Source: Calothrix sp. NIES-2100 (lineage in GTDB: Bacteria > Cyanobacteriota > Cyanobacteriia > Cyanobacteriales > Nostocaceae). From it: 64,000 nt of DNA. Where the stretch lies: contig NZ_AP018178.1 in NCBI RefSeq assembly GCF_002368195.1, positions 3,554,791 to 3,618,790 of the forward strand, read 5' to 3'. Both the position numbers and the translations under genes were made by a program. Below are positions 54,601 to 62,737 of the stretch, in pieces. Under the pieces are notes generated by a model. The model worked only from the letters and a program-made list of their open reading frames with translations, made no database searches and was not told where the DNA came from. How positions within the stretch are numbered: position 1 is the stretch's first letter; the number at the start of each line of letters is the position of its first letter.

Positions 54601-56374
54601 AGTAGCTTATGTAGTACCAAAAACTGAATACAGTAACGAACAGGAGAATTTGCAATTAATGCAATTGCAGAATGAGCAGGTTTTGCAATGGCAGATGTTG
54701 TATAACGAAACTTATAATCAATCTACTAATTCAGATCCTACATTCAATTTTGTCGGCTGGAATAGTAGTTATACAAATCAGCCTATTCCAGCAGAGCAGA
54801 TGCGTGAGTGGGTGGATAACCAAGTCGAGCAGATTTTGGCTTTGCAACCCAAACGAGTGTTAGAAATTGGTTGTGGAACAGGCTTAATTCTATTTAGAAT
54901 TGCACCTCACTGCACTAAATATTGGGGAACAGATTTTTCCTCAGTTTCACTTAACTGCATTCAGCAACAGCTACAAAAACAACAAATGCCGCAGGTAACA
55001 CTGTATCAGCAAATGGCTACTGACTTCGAGAAAGTAGAAACAGCAGCTTTTGATGCAGTAATTCTGAACTCTGTTGTACAATATTTTCCTACTATTGATT
55101 ATCTGATTAGTGTATTAGAAGGTGCTGTACAGGCAACTGCTCCAGGTGGCTTTATCTTCATAGGAGATGTGCGTAGTTTGCCACTCTTGCAAGCTTTCCA
55201 TGCGTCAGTCCAACTGTATCAAGCTGAACCTTCCCTTACCTGCTTGGAGTTGCAACAACGGGTACAAAGGCAAATATTTCAAGAAACAGAGTTAGTTATT
55301 GACCCAGATTTTTTTACGGCAATCAAGCAACGCTTTCCGCAAATTAATCATGTACAAATTCAACTGATGCGGGGTAAACATCACAATGAGTTAACTGAGT
55401 TTCGTTACAATGTGATTCTTCATGTTAGTACTGAAACTGTTAATAATACTAAAAATTATTCAGTGGTGAACTGGTCTGAAGATAATTTAACAGTCTCAGC
55501 AGTGCGTCAGTTATTAATTGAGAATCAACCAGAAATATTAAGCATTATCAATGTACCTAATGCGCGGCTGATGTCAGCAATTAAAACAGCAGAATGCTTA
55601 TCAGACGTAGAAGGTTTTAAAACTGTAGGTCAAATACGTAAAGCTTTGCAAGAACTAGAAAATTTCGGAGTAGAACCTGAAGATTTCTATGCGCTGAACG
55701 TACCTTATAGGGTTGATATTACCTGGTCTCATTCAAGTACTGAAGGACATTATGATGTGGTTTTTGTAAGACAAGATGCAGTAGGTAAAAGGACTATTTT
55801 TCCCCATAGCACGGCTCTCTCTCGTCCCTGGCAATCTTACGCCAATAATCCCCTACAAGCCAAAGCAGCGCATAAGTTAGTGCCGCAGTTGCAGACTTAC
55901 ATAGCAGAAAAACTGCCTGAATACATGATGCCATCAGGTTTTGTAGTATTGGAGTCTTTACCTCTAACAGCTAATGGTAAAGTCAATCGCCGCGCCTTAA
56001 GAGCATTCCATGATGGAATCAAGTCTCAATTAGCTGAAAATTACATTGCACCTCGAACTCCTGTTGAACACGTACTGGTGAAAATTTTTGTTGAGGTTTT
56101 GGGACTTAAGCGCGTAGGGATTTATGACAATTTCTTTGAATTAGGTGGTCATTCATTACTAGCAACTCAGCTTGTCTCTAGAGTGCGCGACATCTTGCAT
56201 GTGGAGTTACCTTTGCGTAGCGTATTTGAAGGAGCAACAATTGCACAAATATCTAAAGTGGTGGAAAATTTTAAAGAAAGCAATGCTCAAAGTCAAGCCC
56301 CAGTTTTAGTCCCACTATCGCGTGAAAGTCGGCGGATTAAGTTATCTTCCTTAAACGAACAGAGCAAGGGGTGA
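51647..56374 (+). CDS. Non-ribosomal peptide synthetase, TubC docking-C-A-NMT-PCP, predicted N-methyl-Leu module
   Basis: 1575 residues from TTG 51647, chosen because AAGGGG precedes it and the protein then begins MNTVEFLTYLRSLDIQ, a TubC-type N-terminal docking domain (1-52). Condensation about 65-515 (HHIVSDG), adenylation about 540-985, then an N-methyltransferase domain inserted before the A10 motif (SAM motif VLEIGCGTG near 1070, to about 1300), A10 NGKVN, carrier Ser near 1497 (FELGGHSL). Specificity residues D-A-W-F-L-G-N-V-V-K match the well-known Leu code. The docking domain implies it receives its substrate from another protein. No TE. A palindromic repeat insertion lies at 54209-54240. 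Confidence 0.94.
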   Translation: MNTVEFLTYLRSLDIQVFIDGEKFRANAPDGILTPELRAEIQERKAEIIEFLEASSRTNNQSFKPLSPISRSGNIPLSFAQQRLWFLDQLIPNNPFYNIPLALHLTGSLKLAALEQTFNEILQRHEALRTTIVVQKGQPVQVINPTLTIPLPIIDLRQLPQAKREIQARRLITQEAQHPFNLSTDSLLQVKLLWLDETQYILLLTMHHIVSDGWSIGVLIQEIAALYTAFASNQPSPLPKLTIQYADFAYWQRQWLQGEVLEKQLSYWQKQLDSISMLNLPTDRPRLAVQTYQGARQPLQLSKSLSKALLAFGQQEGVTLFITLLAAFKVLLYRYTQQEDIAIGSPIANRNRSEIEGLIGFFVNSLVLRTDLSGNPTFRDLLSRVKEVALGAYAHQDLPFEKLVEELHPERNLNQNPLFQVVFALQNAPITALELPSLTLSPLPFETETTRFDLEFHLWESNTQNGLWADSSEGISGFVIYSTDLFDDVTITRMIGHFQILLEGIVANPEKRIAHLPLLSESELHQLLVEWNNTQANYPQDKCIHQLIESVSEQNSEATALVFGNERLSYKDLNIRSNQLAHYLKKLGVESEVLVGLCVERSFDMVIGMLGILKAGGAYVPLDPSYPSERLNFMLEDAQVSVLLTHERWLERLKNYNSQIICLDKDWEIISQEIEDNLTSKVSVDNLAYVIYTSGSTGKPKGVKIEHRGLLNLVFWHQKAFAVSPLDRATQISGVGFDACGWEIWPYLSTGASIYIVDDESRRSPDDLRDWLVSKAITISFIPTPLAEKVLLLDFPQNAALRILLTGGDKLNQYPLPSYSFQVFNNYGPTENTVVTTSGYVSVKNQGNLAPVIGRAMPAAGVAIANTKVYILDKHLQPVPIGVPGELYISGDGLARGYLNHPELTAESFIYHSFTNQLKARLYKTGDLVRYRVDGNIEFLGRLDEQVKIRGYRIELGEIEAILSQHPAVQQTVVITREDEQEKRIVAYVVPKTEYSNEQENLQLMQLQNEQVLQWQMLYNETYNQSTNSDPTFNFVGWNSSYTNQPIPAEQMREWVDNQVEQILALQPKRVLEIGCGTGLILFRIAPHCTKYWGTDFSSVSLNCIQQQLQKQQMPQVTLYQQMATDFEKVETAAFDAVILNSVVQYFPTIDYLISVLEGAVQATAPGGFIFIGDVRSLPLLQAFHASVQLYQAEPSLTCLELQQRVQRQIFQETELVIDPDFFTAIKQRFPQINHVQIQLMRGKHHNELTEFRYNVILHVSTETVNNTKNYSVVNWSEDNLTVSAVRQLLIENQPEILSIINVPNARLMSAIKTAECLSDVEGFKTVGQIRKALQELENFGVEPEDFYALNVPYRVDITWSHSSTEGHYDVVFVRQDAVGKRTIFPHSTALSRPWQSYANNPLQAKAAHKLVPQLQTYIAEKLPEYMMPSGFVVLESLPLTANGKVNRRALRAFHDGIKSQLAENYIAPRTPVEHVLVKIFVEVLGLKRVGIYDNFFELGGHSLLATQLVSRVRDILHVELPLRSVFEGATIAQISKVVENFKESNAQSQAPVLVPLSRESRRIKLSSLNEQSKG
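54209..54240 (+). repeat. Palindromic repeat inserted in frame in NRPS gene
   Basis: GTGCGATGCCTGCGGCGGGC plus GTAGCCATCGC encodes A-M-P-A-A-G-V-A within IGR-IANTKVYILD, where other modules have IGRPI. It is the same repeat as at 24161-24192, but in another reading frame. Confidence 0.75.
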
Positions 56375-56734
56375 AAAATTTAGTTGTGATTTAAGGGAAC
56401 TCTAAAAAATAAATTATCCAATTTGTGTACTTAACTAGGATTCTTTCTTCCTTGTCCTCCCGAAGTTCTGTTCGTCGTACTCCAAAGGAGAACTCGAAGA
56501 GTAGACGTTGGCGTCCCTTGCGCGTCTCCCCTTGGGAGAAGCCAGACGCTCCTTCGTCGCTAACGCTTCGCTAACGCCGGAAGCCGGCGCTCAGACTTCT
56601 CTCCATGTTCCCCAGCAATCGTTAACTGGTGCGTTAGCAATAAATTTTGTAGAGAGGGAGAAAGAATGAGACCCAACATTCGTCGAGATGTTGGGTTTTG
56701 CAAAGCCTCAACCTAACCTACACTTGTTTCCTTT
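56375..56734. repeat. Repeat-filled spacer between convergent NRPS and PKS genes
   Basis: No gene seen. GC-rich mosaic block at about 56450-56600 (CGAAGTTCTGTTCGTCG, CTCCCCTTGGGAGAAG, GCTAACGCCGGAAGCCGG), homologous to 3888-4030. A palindrome ACCCAACAT ... ATGTTGGGT lies at about 56671-56697 and could form a terminator-like hairpin for the PKS gene. Confidence 0.7.
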
Positions 56735-59700
56735 TTAAATACTAGGCTTATGGTTAAGCTTTGATGGTTTTGGCAAGTGTCTATTTTGCAATGGCAAGAA
56801 TTGACTTGTGGTCAAATTATGAGTACGCAAAACTTCCAATTGCTGAGACATAATCTGTAGTTGTTGTTTGAGCATTTTTTCTACCAAGGTTTGAGATGGT
56901 AGTTCTCTACTATCACCATTAGCTGAAGTGACAGGTTGAGAATTATTGCTCATGTGATTTATTTGGGCATTGTCAACCGTATTTGAAGATTCAATCCAGT
57001 AACGTTTTCTTTGAAAAGCATACGTAGGAAGTGGAACTACCTGACCTGAATAATCACTTTCAAATCTTATCCAGTCAATATCTACTCCCTGTAGATACAA
57101 TGCTGATAAACTTTCTAGCAATGTTTGCCAATTATCTCGCTTGGCATTCAAAGAAGGCAACCAAACAGAATTTTCACTTCCCTGACAACGTTTACCCAGA
57201 CTACAAAGAACTGGTTTAGCACCAATTTCTATGAATAGTTCGTAACCTTCAGCCAATAAAGTATTCAATCCGTCCATAAATCTGACGGCTTGGCGTGTAT
57301 GCGATCGCCAGTATTGACCATCGGGTACTTGTCCGGCTGGTAAGAAATTCCCGGTGACGTTGGAAACTAAAGGAATATTTGGTACTTGGAATTCAACTTG
57401 GCGGGTTGCTTGTTCAAAACCATCAAGCATTTCATCCATTAAAGGCGAATGGAAAGCATGGGATACATTCAAGCGTCGAGTCTCAATTCCTTGGGCTGTG
57501 AATTTGGCGATCGCAGCCTCAATTTTAGCGACTGTACCAGAGATGGTAATATTATCAGGAGCGTTAACAGCAGAGATTGTTACCTCTGGGCTGTATTCAG
57601 CGATCGCCGTCTGCACTTGTTCCTCATTGGCAAATACCGCAGCCATTGCACCCTTTGATTTGAGTTCTTGCATTAAGCGCGATCGCTTGGTAACTAGTTT
57701 CAGTCCTGCTTCTAAACTGAATACTCCAGCGATGCAAGCGGCGACATATTCACCGAAACTGTGACCAATGACTGCTGTTGGTTCTACACCCCAAGACTTC
57801 CACAATTGCGCTAGGGCATACTCTACAGCAAAGATTGCAGGTTGAGTATAGGCGGTTTCATCGATGCAGGTACTTTCGGAGTCAGGATACAAAATTGACA
57901 GCAGTGGTTTATCTAAATATGACCGCAAAATTCGATCGCATTGGTCAATGCAAGCGCGGAAGGTCGGCTGAGTTGCGTACAGTTGGCGACCCATGTTGAT
58001 ATATTGAGAACCTTGACCTGTGAATAAAAAGGCGATTTTCGGTTGCTGTTTGCTGGCGATTTTACCACTGACCAATTGCGAGGTTTTCTTTCCAGCTGCG
58101 TAAGCACCCAGTACGGTTTGTAATTGGATGTTAGATTGAGCGATCGCCACTAAGCGATGATCGAAATGCGATCGCCCAGTGTTGGCTGTGAAACAAATAT
58201 CTGTTAATGAAGCATCAGGGTGATTACCTAGATAATTCTCATAGTCTTTTGCTAAATCACGCAAAGCATTTTCACTTTTAGCTGAGAGTGTAAATAAATG
58301 CAATGGACGTTCATCACTGACTGTATCTTTGGGGCTAACTAGAGGAGCTTCTTCTAAGATGATATGGGCATTAGTACCACCAAAACCAAAGGAAGATACA
58401 CCAGCCAACCGCCGTTTATTGCCCCTATTCCAAGGTAACAGTGTAGTGGCGATAGATAAGTTAGTCCCAGCTAAAGAAATGTGGGGGTTAATTTGTTTGA
58501 AATGCAGATGGGGCGGAATTTCCTCATGCTGTAGCGATAATACAGTTTTAATTAAACCAGCGATGCCGGCGGCTGCTTCCAAATGTCCAATGTTGGTTTT
58601 GACTGAACCGATCGCGCAGGTATTTCCAGGTTCACGTCCTGGTGCGAGGACTGTTTTCAAGGAGTTGATCTCGATGGGGTCGCCTAAAAACGTGCCTGTA
58701 CCATGCGCTTCGATATAGCCAATTTCATGAGGTGCAACACCAGCATTTTGCATGGCTTGCCGAATTACAGCTTGTTGGGCTAGTCCGTTGGGGGCGGTGA
58801 GTCCGTTGCTGCGTCCGTCTTGATTGACGGCTGAACCTTTAATTACTGCCAAAATGCGATCGCCATCACGATCAGCATCACTCAGACGCTTAAGCACCAC
58901 TACACCACAACCTTCGCCCCGCACATAACCATCAGCATCAGCATCAAAAGTCTTACAACGACCGTCGCCAGCCATCATCCCGGCTTGGGAAAATGTCACC
59001 GTCAACTGTGGGGTGAGAATTAAATTCACACCAGCAGCTAAAGCTAGTTCGCATTCTCCCTGACGTAGACTTTGACAGGCTTGGTGAACTGCAACTAAGG
59101 ATGAAGAACAAGCTGTGTCTACTGCCCAACTTGGCCCGTGTAAATCTAATAAATAGGATATGCGGTTAGCGGCAATACTAAAAGCATTACCAGTCCCACT
59201 ATAAGCATCTAATCCAGACACTTGTTTAGCTAGCAACTGGGAGTAATCAAAATTACTAATACCCACAAATACCCCTGTGTTGCTTCCAGCTAACTTACTC
59301 GGTGCTTTACCTGCATTTTCTAGTGCTTCCCAGCAAATTTCTAAAAGTAACCGTTGTTGCGGATCGAGAGACTCTGCTTCCCGTGGGGAAATGCCAAAGA
59401 ATGGGGCATCAAATTGATCTACTTCCGAGATGAAGCCACCCCAGCGAGTATTCATTTTGCCTGGTGTAGCGCGGTTCGGATCGTAGAAAGAATTCACATC
59501 CCAGCGTTGTTGAGGAACTTCACTAATAGCATCCACACCATTGCGGAGTAATTGCCAAAAGGCTTCCGGGTTATTTGCACCAGGATAACGGCAACCAATA
59601 CCCACGATCGCGATGGGCGCAGCCCCGCCAGAGGCGATCGCATGATTATCTGTTTGCTGCTGCGAGACTATCTTTGGTTGTGGGACTCCATCACCTAAAT

Positions 59701-61720
59701 ATTGAGCTAAAGCAGCGATGGAAGGATAGTCATACAACAGAGTTGTGGGTAGTTCCCGTCCTAACCATTCCTGCAATTCTCCCGAAATTCTCACTGCTGC
59801 CAAAGAACCCAAACCATATTGTGCTAGAGGTTCGTTAATGTTGATTGTTTGCGGAGGAACTTGTAATTGTTCGCTCACTTTTGTTAATAACCAAGCTGCA
59901 ACTGCTTCTGTATTGACTGTTTTTTCTACATGGGGTGCAATTGACTTTTCTGACAAATTATGATATATATTATCAGCACTCCACTGTGCGACTATTTCCA
60001 GAGTTCCAGCCGCTAACTCAGCTTTACAGGTACTACGTCTGACTTTACCAGAAGAAGTTTTCGGCAAACTGTTAGTTTTAATTAAAGCGATCGCATGAGT
60101 TTGTAAATCATGATGTTCGGCTACAGCCTTGCGAATAGCACCGATGACTTCATCAGCATTCAGCTTGCGGAGATAACTACGTTCCACTTCTTGGACAATC
60201 ACCAACTTTTCTACGTTGTTAACTTCGACAGCAAAAGCCGCACCACCTGCTTTCCGTAGTGCAGGGTGACAATTTTCCATTGTGAATTCAATATCTTGAG
60301 GATAATGATTCCGTCCCATGATGATAATTAAATCTTTGAGACGACCAGTAATAAACAACTCACCATCCTGCAAAAATCCCAAATCTCCAGTCCGTAGAAA
60401 AGGGCCAGTTTTATTATCTGCTAAGTAGGCATGGAAAGTATTTTGTGTTTGTTCGGGGCGATTCCAGTAACCTTGAGCAACACTAGACCCCGATACCCAA
60501 ACTTCTCCCACTTGTCCATCTGCACAAGGTGTCAATGATTCGGGATTGACAATCAATACTGTTTGGTCTGGGCTACTTTTACCGCAACCCACAATGGCTT
60601 TACCACCAGCCGCCGCAGTAGTTTCTCTGACTTGATTTTGTAACAAAGCTGTGGTGTCAATATGTCGCACAATGGGAGCTTCAGATTTCAAACCCCCAGA
60701 GACAATTAAGGTTGTTTCCGCCATCCCATAGCAAGGATAAAAAGCTTCTCTTCGGAAACCACAAGGAGCAAAAGTTTCTGCAAAACTATCTAGAGTTTGT
60801 GCGCGGATTGGTTCAGCACCGGTAAACGCCACTTCCCAACTACTCAAATCCAAGGTTGCTAGTTGTTCGGGAGTAATTTGACGACAGGCTAAGTCATAAG
60901 CAAAATCCGGGCCGCCACTGGTAGTTGCTTTGTAATGAGAAATCGCCTGCAACCAACGGAAAGGCTTTTGCAAAAAAGCGGCCGGAGCCATTAAAGTCAC
61001 TGGAAAACCACCATACAGCGGTTGCAGAACCCCACCAATTAATCCCATATCGTGGTATGGAGGCAGCCAAATTACACCTTGGCTATTGGGTGTGTGTTGG
61101 TAAAAGTTATAGATGAGTTGGGAATTGTGCAATAAATTGCCGTGGGTAATCATTACCCCTTTGGGTGTACCTGTTGAACCCGAAGTGTATTGCAGAAATG
61201 CTAAAGTATCGCTGTTGATATGATGCCGTTGCCAATCTTCAGCTATATCTGTGTTCAGATTATCAGTTGCGATCCAGGGTATCGCTGCCAAGGTATTATT
61301 TTCAGCCAACTGTAAGGCTATGGAGGTTAATTCCACCGATGTCGTCAGTGCTACCACAGCTTCAGCATCTGATGCGATCGCCTCTAGCCTAGACATTTTT
61401 TGGTTGCGTCGGGGTGGATAAGCAGGAACAGCAATAAAGCCAGCATATAAACAACCAAAAAAGGCGGGGATAAATTCCATTCCCGGTGGATAAAGTAACA
61501 AAGCCCGTGAACCTGGTACTCCCCGTTGCAGAAGTTGAGTTGCGATCGCCCGTGCTTTTTGATCTAATTCTTGATAAGTTAAATTGATACTTTCAGTTTC
61601 TCCATCAACCAGAAAAGTATAAGCTGTTTGTGTAGGTTGATTTTGCGCTCTGTATCTTAAAAAGTCTACCCAAGTTGAAAATTCAACATTATTGTTAGTA
61701 ATCATTGAGTTTTTCCTCAA
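56735..61720 (-). CDS. FAAL-ACP-KS-AT hybrid loading/extension protein
   Basis: 1661 residues. Fatty acyl-AMP ligase about 10-583 (VPAYPPRRNQ, QYTSGSTGTPKG, GRLKDLIIIMGRNHYP), ACP about 600-680 (YGLGSL, Ser639), ketosynthase about 702-1125 (DTACSSSL with Cys871, EAHGTGT with His1006, KTNIGHLEAAAG with His1046), acyltransferase about 1228-1560 (GHSFGEY with Ser1321; HAFH 1421-1424, typical of malonyl selectivity). After AT only an 80-residue tail with coiled-coil character (EKMLKQQLQIMSQQLEVLR) remains: no second ACP, no reductive domains. It should activate a fatty acid and start the lipid part of the product. The next gene upstream encodes a duplicate of its FAAL C-subdomain. Confidence 0.94.
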   Translation of the reverse strand: MRKNSMITNNNVEFSTWVDFLRYRAQNQPTQTAYTFLVDGETESINLTYQELDQKARAIATQLLQRGVPGSRALLLYPPGMEFIPAFFGCLYAGFIAVPAYPPRRNQKMSRLEAIASDAEAVVALTTSVELTSIALQLAENNTLAAIPWIATDNLNTDIAEDWQRHHINSDTLAFLQYTSGSTGTPKGVMITHGNLLHNSQLIYNFYQHTPNSQGVIWLPPYHDMGLIGGVLQPLYGGFPVTLMAPAAFLQKPFRWLQAISHYKATTSGGPDFAYDLACRQITPEQLATLDLSSWEVAFTGAEPIRAQTLDSFAETFAPCGFRREAFYPCYGMAETTLIVSGGLKSEAPIVRHIDTTALLQNQVRETTAAAGGKAIVGCGKSSPDQTVLIVNPESLTPCADGQVGEVWVSGSSVAQGYWNRPEQTQNTFHAYLADNKTGPFLRTGDLGFLQDGELFITGRLKDLIIIMGRNHYPQDIEFTMENCHPALRKAGGAAFAVEVNNVEKLVIVQEVERSYLRKLNADEVIGAIRKAVAEHHDLQTHAIALIKTNSLPKTSSGKVRRSTCKAELAAGTLEIVAQWSADNIYHNLSEKSIAPHVEKTVNTEAVAAWLLTKVSEQLQVPPQTININEPLAQYGLGSLAAVRISGELQEWLGRELPTTLLYDYPSIAALAQYLGDGVPQPKIVSQQQTDNHAIASGGAAPIAIVGIGCRYPGANNPEAFWQLLRNGVDAISEVPQQRWDVNSFYDPNRATPGKMNTRWGGFISEVDQFDAPFFGISPREAESLDPQQRLLLEICWEALENAGKAPSKLAGSNTGVFVGISNFDYSQLLAKQVSGLDAYSGTGNAFSIAANRISYLLDLHGPSWAVDTACSSSLVAVHQACQSLRQGECELALAAGVNLILTPQLTVTFSQAGMMAGDGRCKTFDADADGYVRGEGCGVVVLKRLSDADRDGDRILAVIKGSAVNQDGRSNGLTAPNGLAQQAVIRQAMQNAGVAPHEIGYIEAHGTGTFLGDPIEINSLKTVLAPGREPGNTCAIGSVKTNIGHLEAAAGIAGLIKTVLSLQHEEIPPHLHFKQINPHISLAGTNLSIATTLLPWNRGNKRRLAGVSSFGFGGTNAHIILEEAPLVSPKDTVSDERPLHLFTLSAKSENALRDLAKDYENYLGNHPDASLTDICFTANTGRSHFDHRLVAIAQSNIQLQTVLGAYAAGKKTSQLVSGKIASKQQPKIAFLFTGQGSQYINMGRQLYATQPTFRACIDQCDRILRSYLDKPLLSILYPDSESTCIDETAYTQPAIFAVEYALAQLWKSWGVEPTAVIGHSFGEYVAACIAGVFSLEAGLKLVTKRSRLMQELKSKGAMAAVFANEEQVQTAIAEYSPEVTISAVNAPDNITISGTVAKIEAAIAKFTAQGIETRRLNVSHAFHSPLMDEMLDGFEQATRQVEFQVPNIPLVSNVTGNFLPAGQVPDGQYWRSHTRQAVRFMDGLNTLLAEGYELFIEIGAKPVLCSLGKRCQGSENSVWLPSLNAKRDNWQTLLESLSALYLQGVDIDWIRFESDYSGQVVPLPTYAFQRKRYWIESSNTVDNAQINHMSNNSQPVTSANGDSRELPSQTLVEKMLKQQLQIMSQQLEVLRTHNLTTSQFLPLQNRHLPKPSKLNHKPSI

Positions 61721-61762
61721 AATAAATAAAATAATCCGCAGAGTTGATCATTAATAGTAAAG

Positions 61763-62308
61763 TTAAGAAACTTTTAACTGTGCTTGCTGAACACACATTT
61801 GTACTGTTTCTAATAAAGCATTTACATCTGCTTGTAGTTGCTGCAAATCTTGTTGAGGGTTTACTGTCCAAGTATGTATCGCATTCCAATTAGCATTCAG
61901 AAAAGTATTTTGACAAGCATGGCGGTCAATCTTTCTATCTGATTTCTTTGGTAAACTACCTGTTTTCAGAAGTACCACAGCATAAATTTGCAATCCATGT
62001 TCTTCTAAAATAGCAGTACGAATAGCTTTAATTACCTCATCGACATTGAGAATTCGTAAATAAGTTTTCTTCACTTCTTGAACAACTACTAACCGTTCTC
62101 GATCGTTAATTTCTACAGAAAATGCCACTCCAGCATTTGGTCTTAAGGATGGATGGCTTTGTTTCACAGATTGTTCAATAGCTTGCGTGCAATGGTTGCA
62201 ACCTCTAATAGTAATTATGTCTTTGATAGATTCTTGTTTGAGGTTACTTTCATTAATCAGTTTGTGTAATTCTTCTGGCTGCTTCTCAATTAATACTAAA
62301 TTATTCAT
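61763..62308 (-). CDS. Free-standing FAAL C-terminal subdomain protein
   Basis: 181 residues, AGGA ribosome binding site before ATG 62308. Residues about 28-145 align by eye with residues about 464-580 of the neighbouring FAAL: DIITIRGCNH against DLIIIMGRNH, VAFSVEINDRERLVVVQEVK against AAFAVEVNNVEKLVIVQEVE, GSLPKKSDRKIDR against NSLPKTSSGKVRR. The copy starts exactly at the hinge after the A8 motif and lacks the whole AMP-binding N-domain. The A10-equivalent Lys remains but the preceding Gly is Arg. A helical tail (about 150-181) follows. It ends 42 bases before the FAAL-PKS gene, same operon. It cannot be an adenylating enzyme alone; a regulatory or partner role is inferred. Confidence 0.8.
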   Translation of the reverse strand: MNNLVLIEKQPEELHKLINESNLKQESIKDIITIRGCNHCTQAIEQSVKQSHPSLRPNAGVAFSVEINDRERLVVVQEVKKTYLRILNVDEVIKAIRTAILEEHGLQIYAVVLLKTGSLPKKSDRKIDRHACQNTFLNANWNAIHTWTVNPQQDLQQLQADVNALLETVQMCVQQAQLKVS

Positions 62309-62737
62309 TGTTTTCCTACTTCATTGTGAAATTAACTCCAGTAAATTCATGTAGGCATTTAGATAAGCGATATCAGATATTAGGGATCAGTACTGTGAAA
62401 TTATGCACTCAAAAAAGACATTTATCAAAAAATAATTCAAAAGCTTGAAAATAGACTTACATATTTCAAGAAGACAGCAGGCAGTATCTGTAGGGTGTGT
62501 TATGGCGTAGCAATCGCGCACCTAAATCGTTAACTGGTGTCTTACGCCTGAGGGTACAGCATCCTACGTGTATTTCAGAAATCAAATATGAGTCCTATAT
62601 AAAAAACTCAAAATCAACGATTGTAAAAATAGATAAATTTATATAAAGCTGTGTTTATTTATGGTTGATTGACTGCCTATTAACCTAATTGAGTTATCAA
62701 CTATTCAATCGGTAGAAAAGCTGCTATTCATTAGTAT
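62309..62737. other. Spacer with a GTAGGGTGTGTTATGGCGTA-type repeat
   Basis: AT-rich; a repeat remnant lies at about 62490-62565 (GTAGGGTGTGTTATGGCGTA ... AGCATCCTAC). No gene seen. Probably holds the promoter of the FAAL fragment/PKS operon. Confidence 0.5.

Noticed and set aside
56640..56700. Possible small RNA or tRNA-like fold around ACCCAACAT/ATGTTGGGT
   Set aside because: Only one stem is apparent, with no cloverleaf or CCA-end logic; noted as a repeat or terminator-like hairpin.
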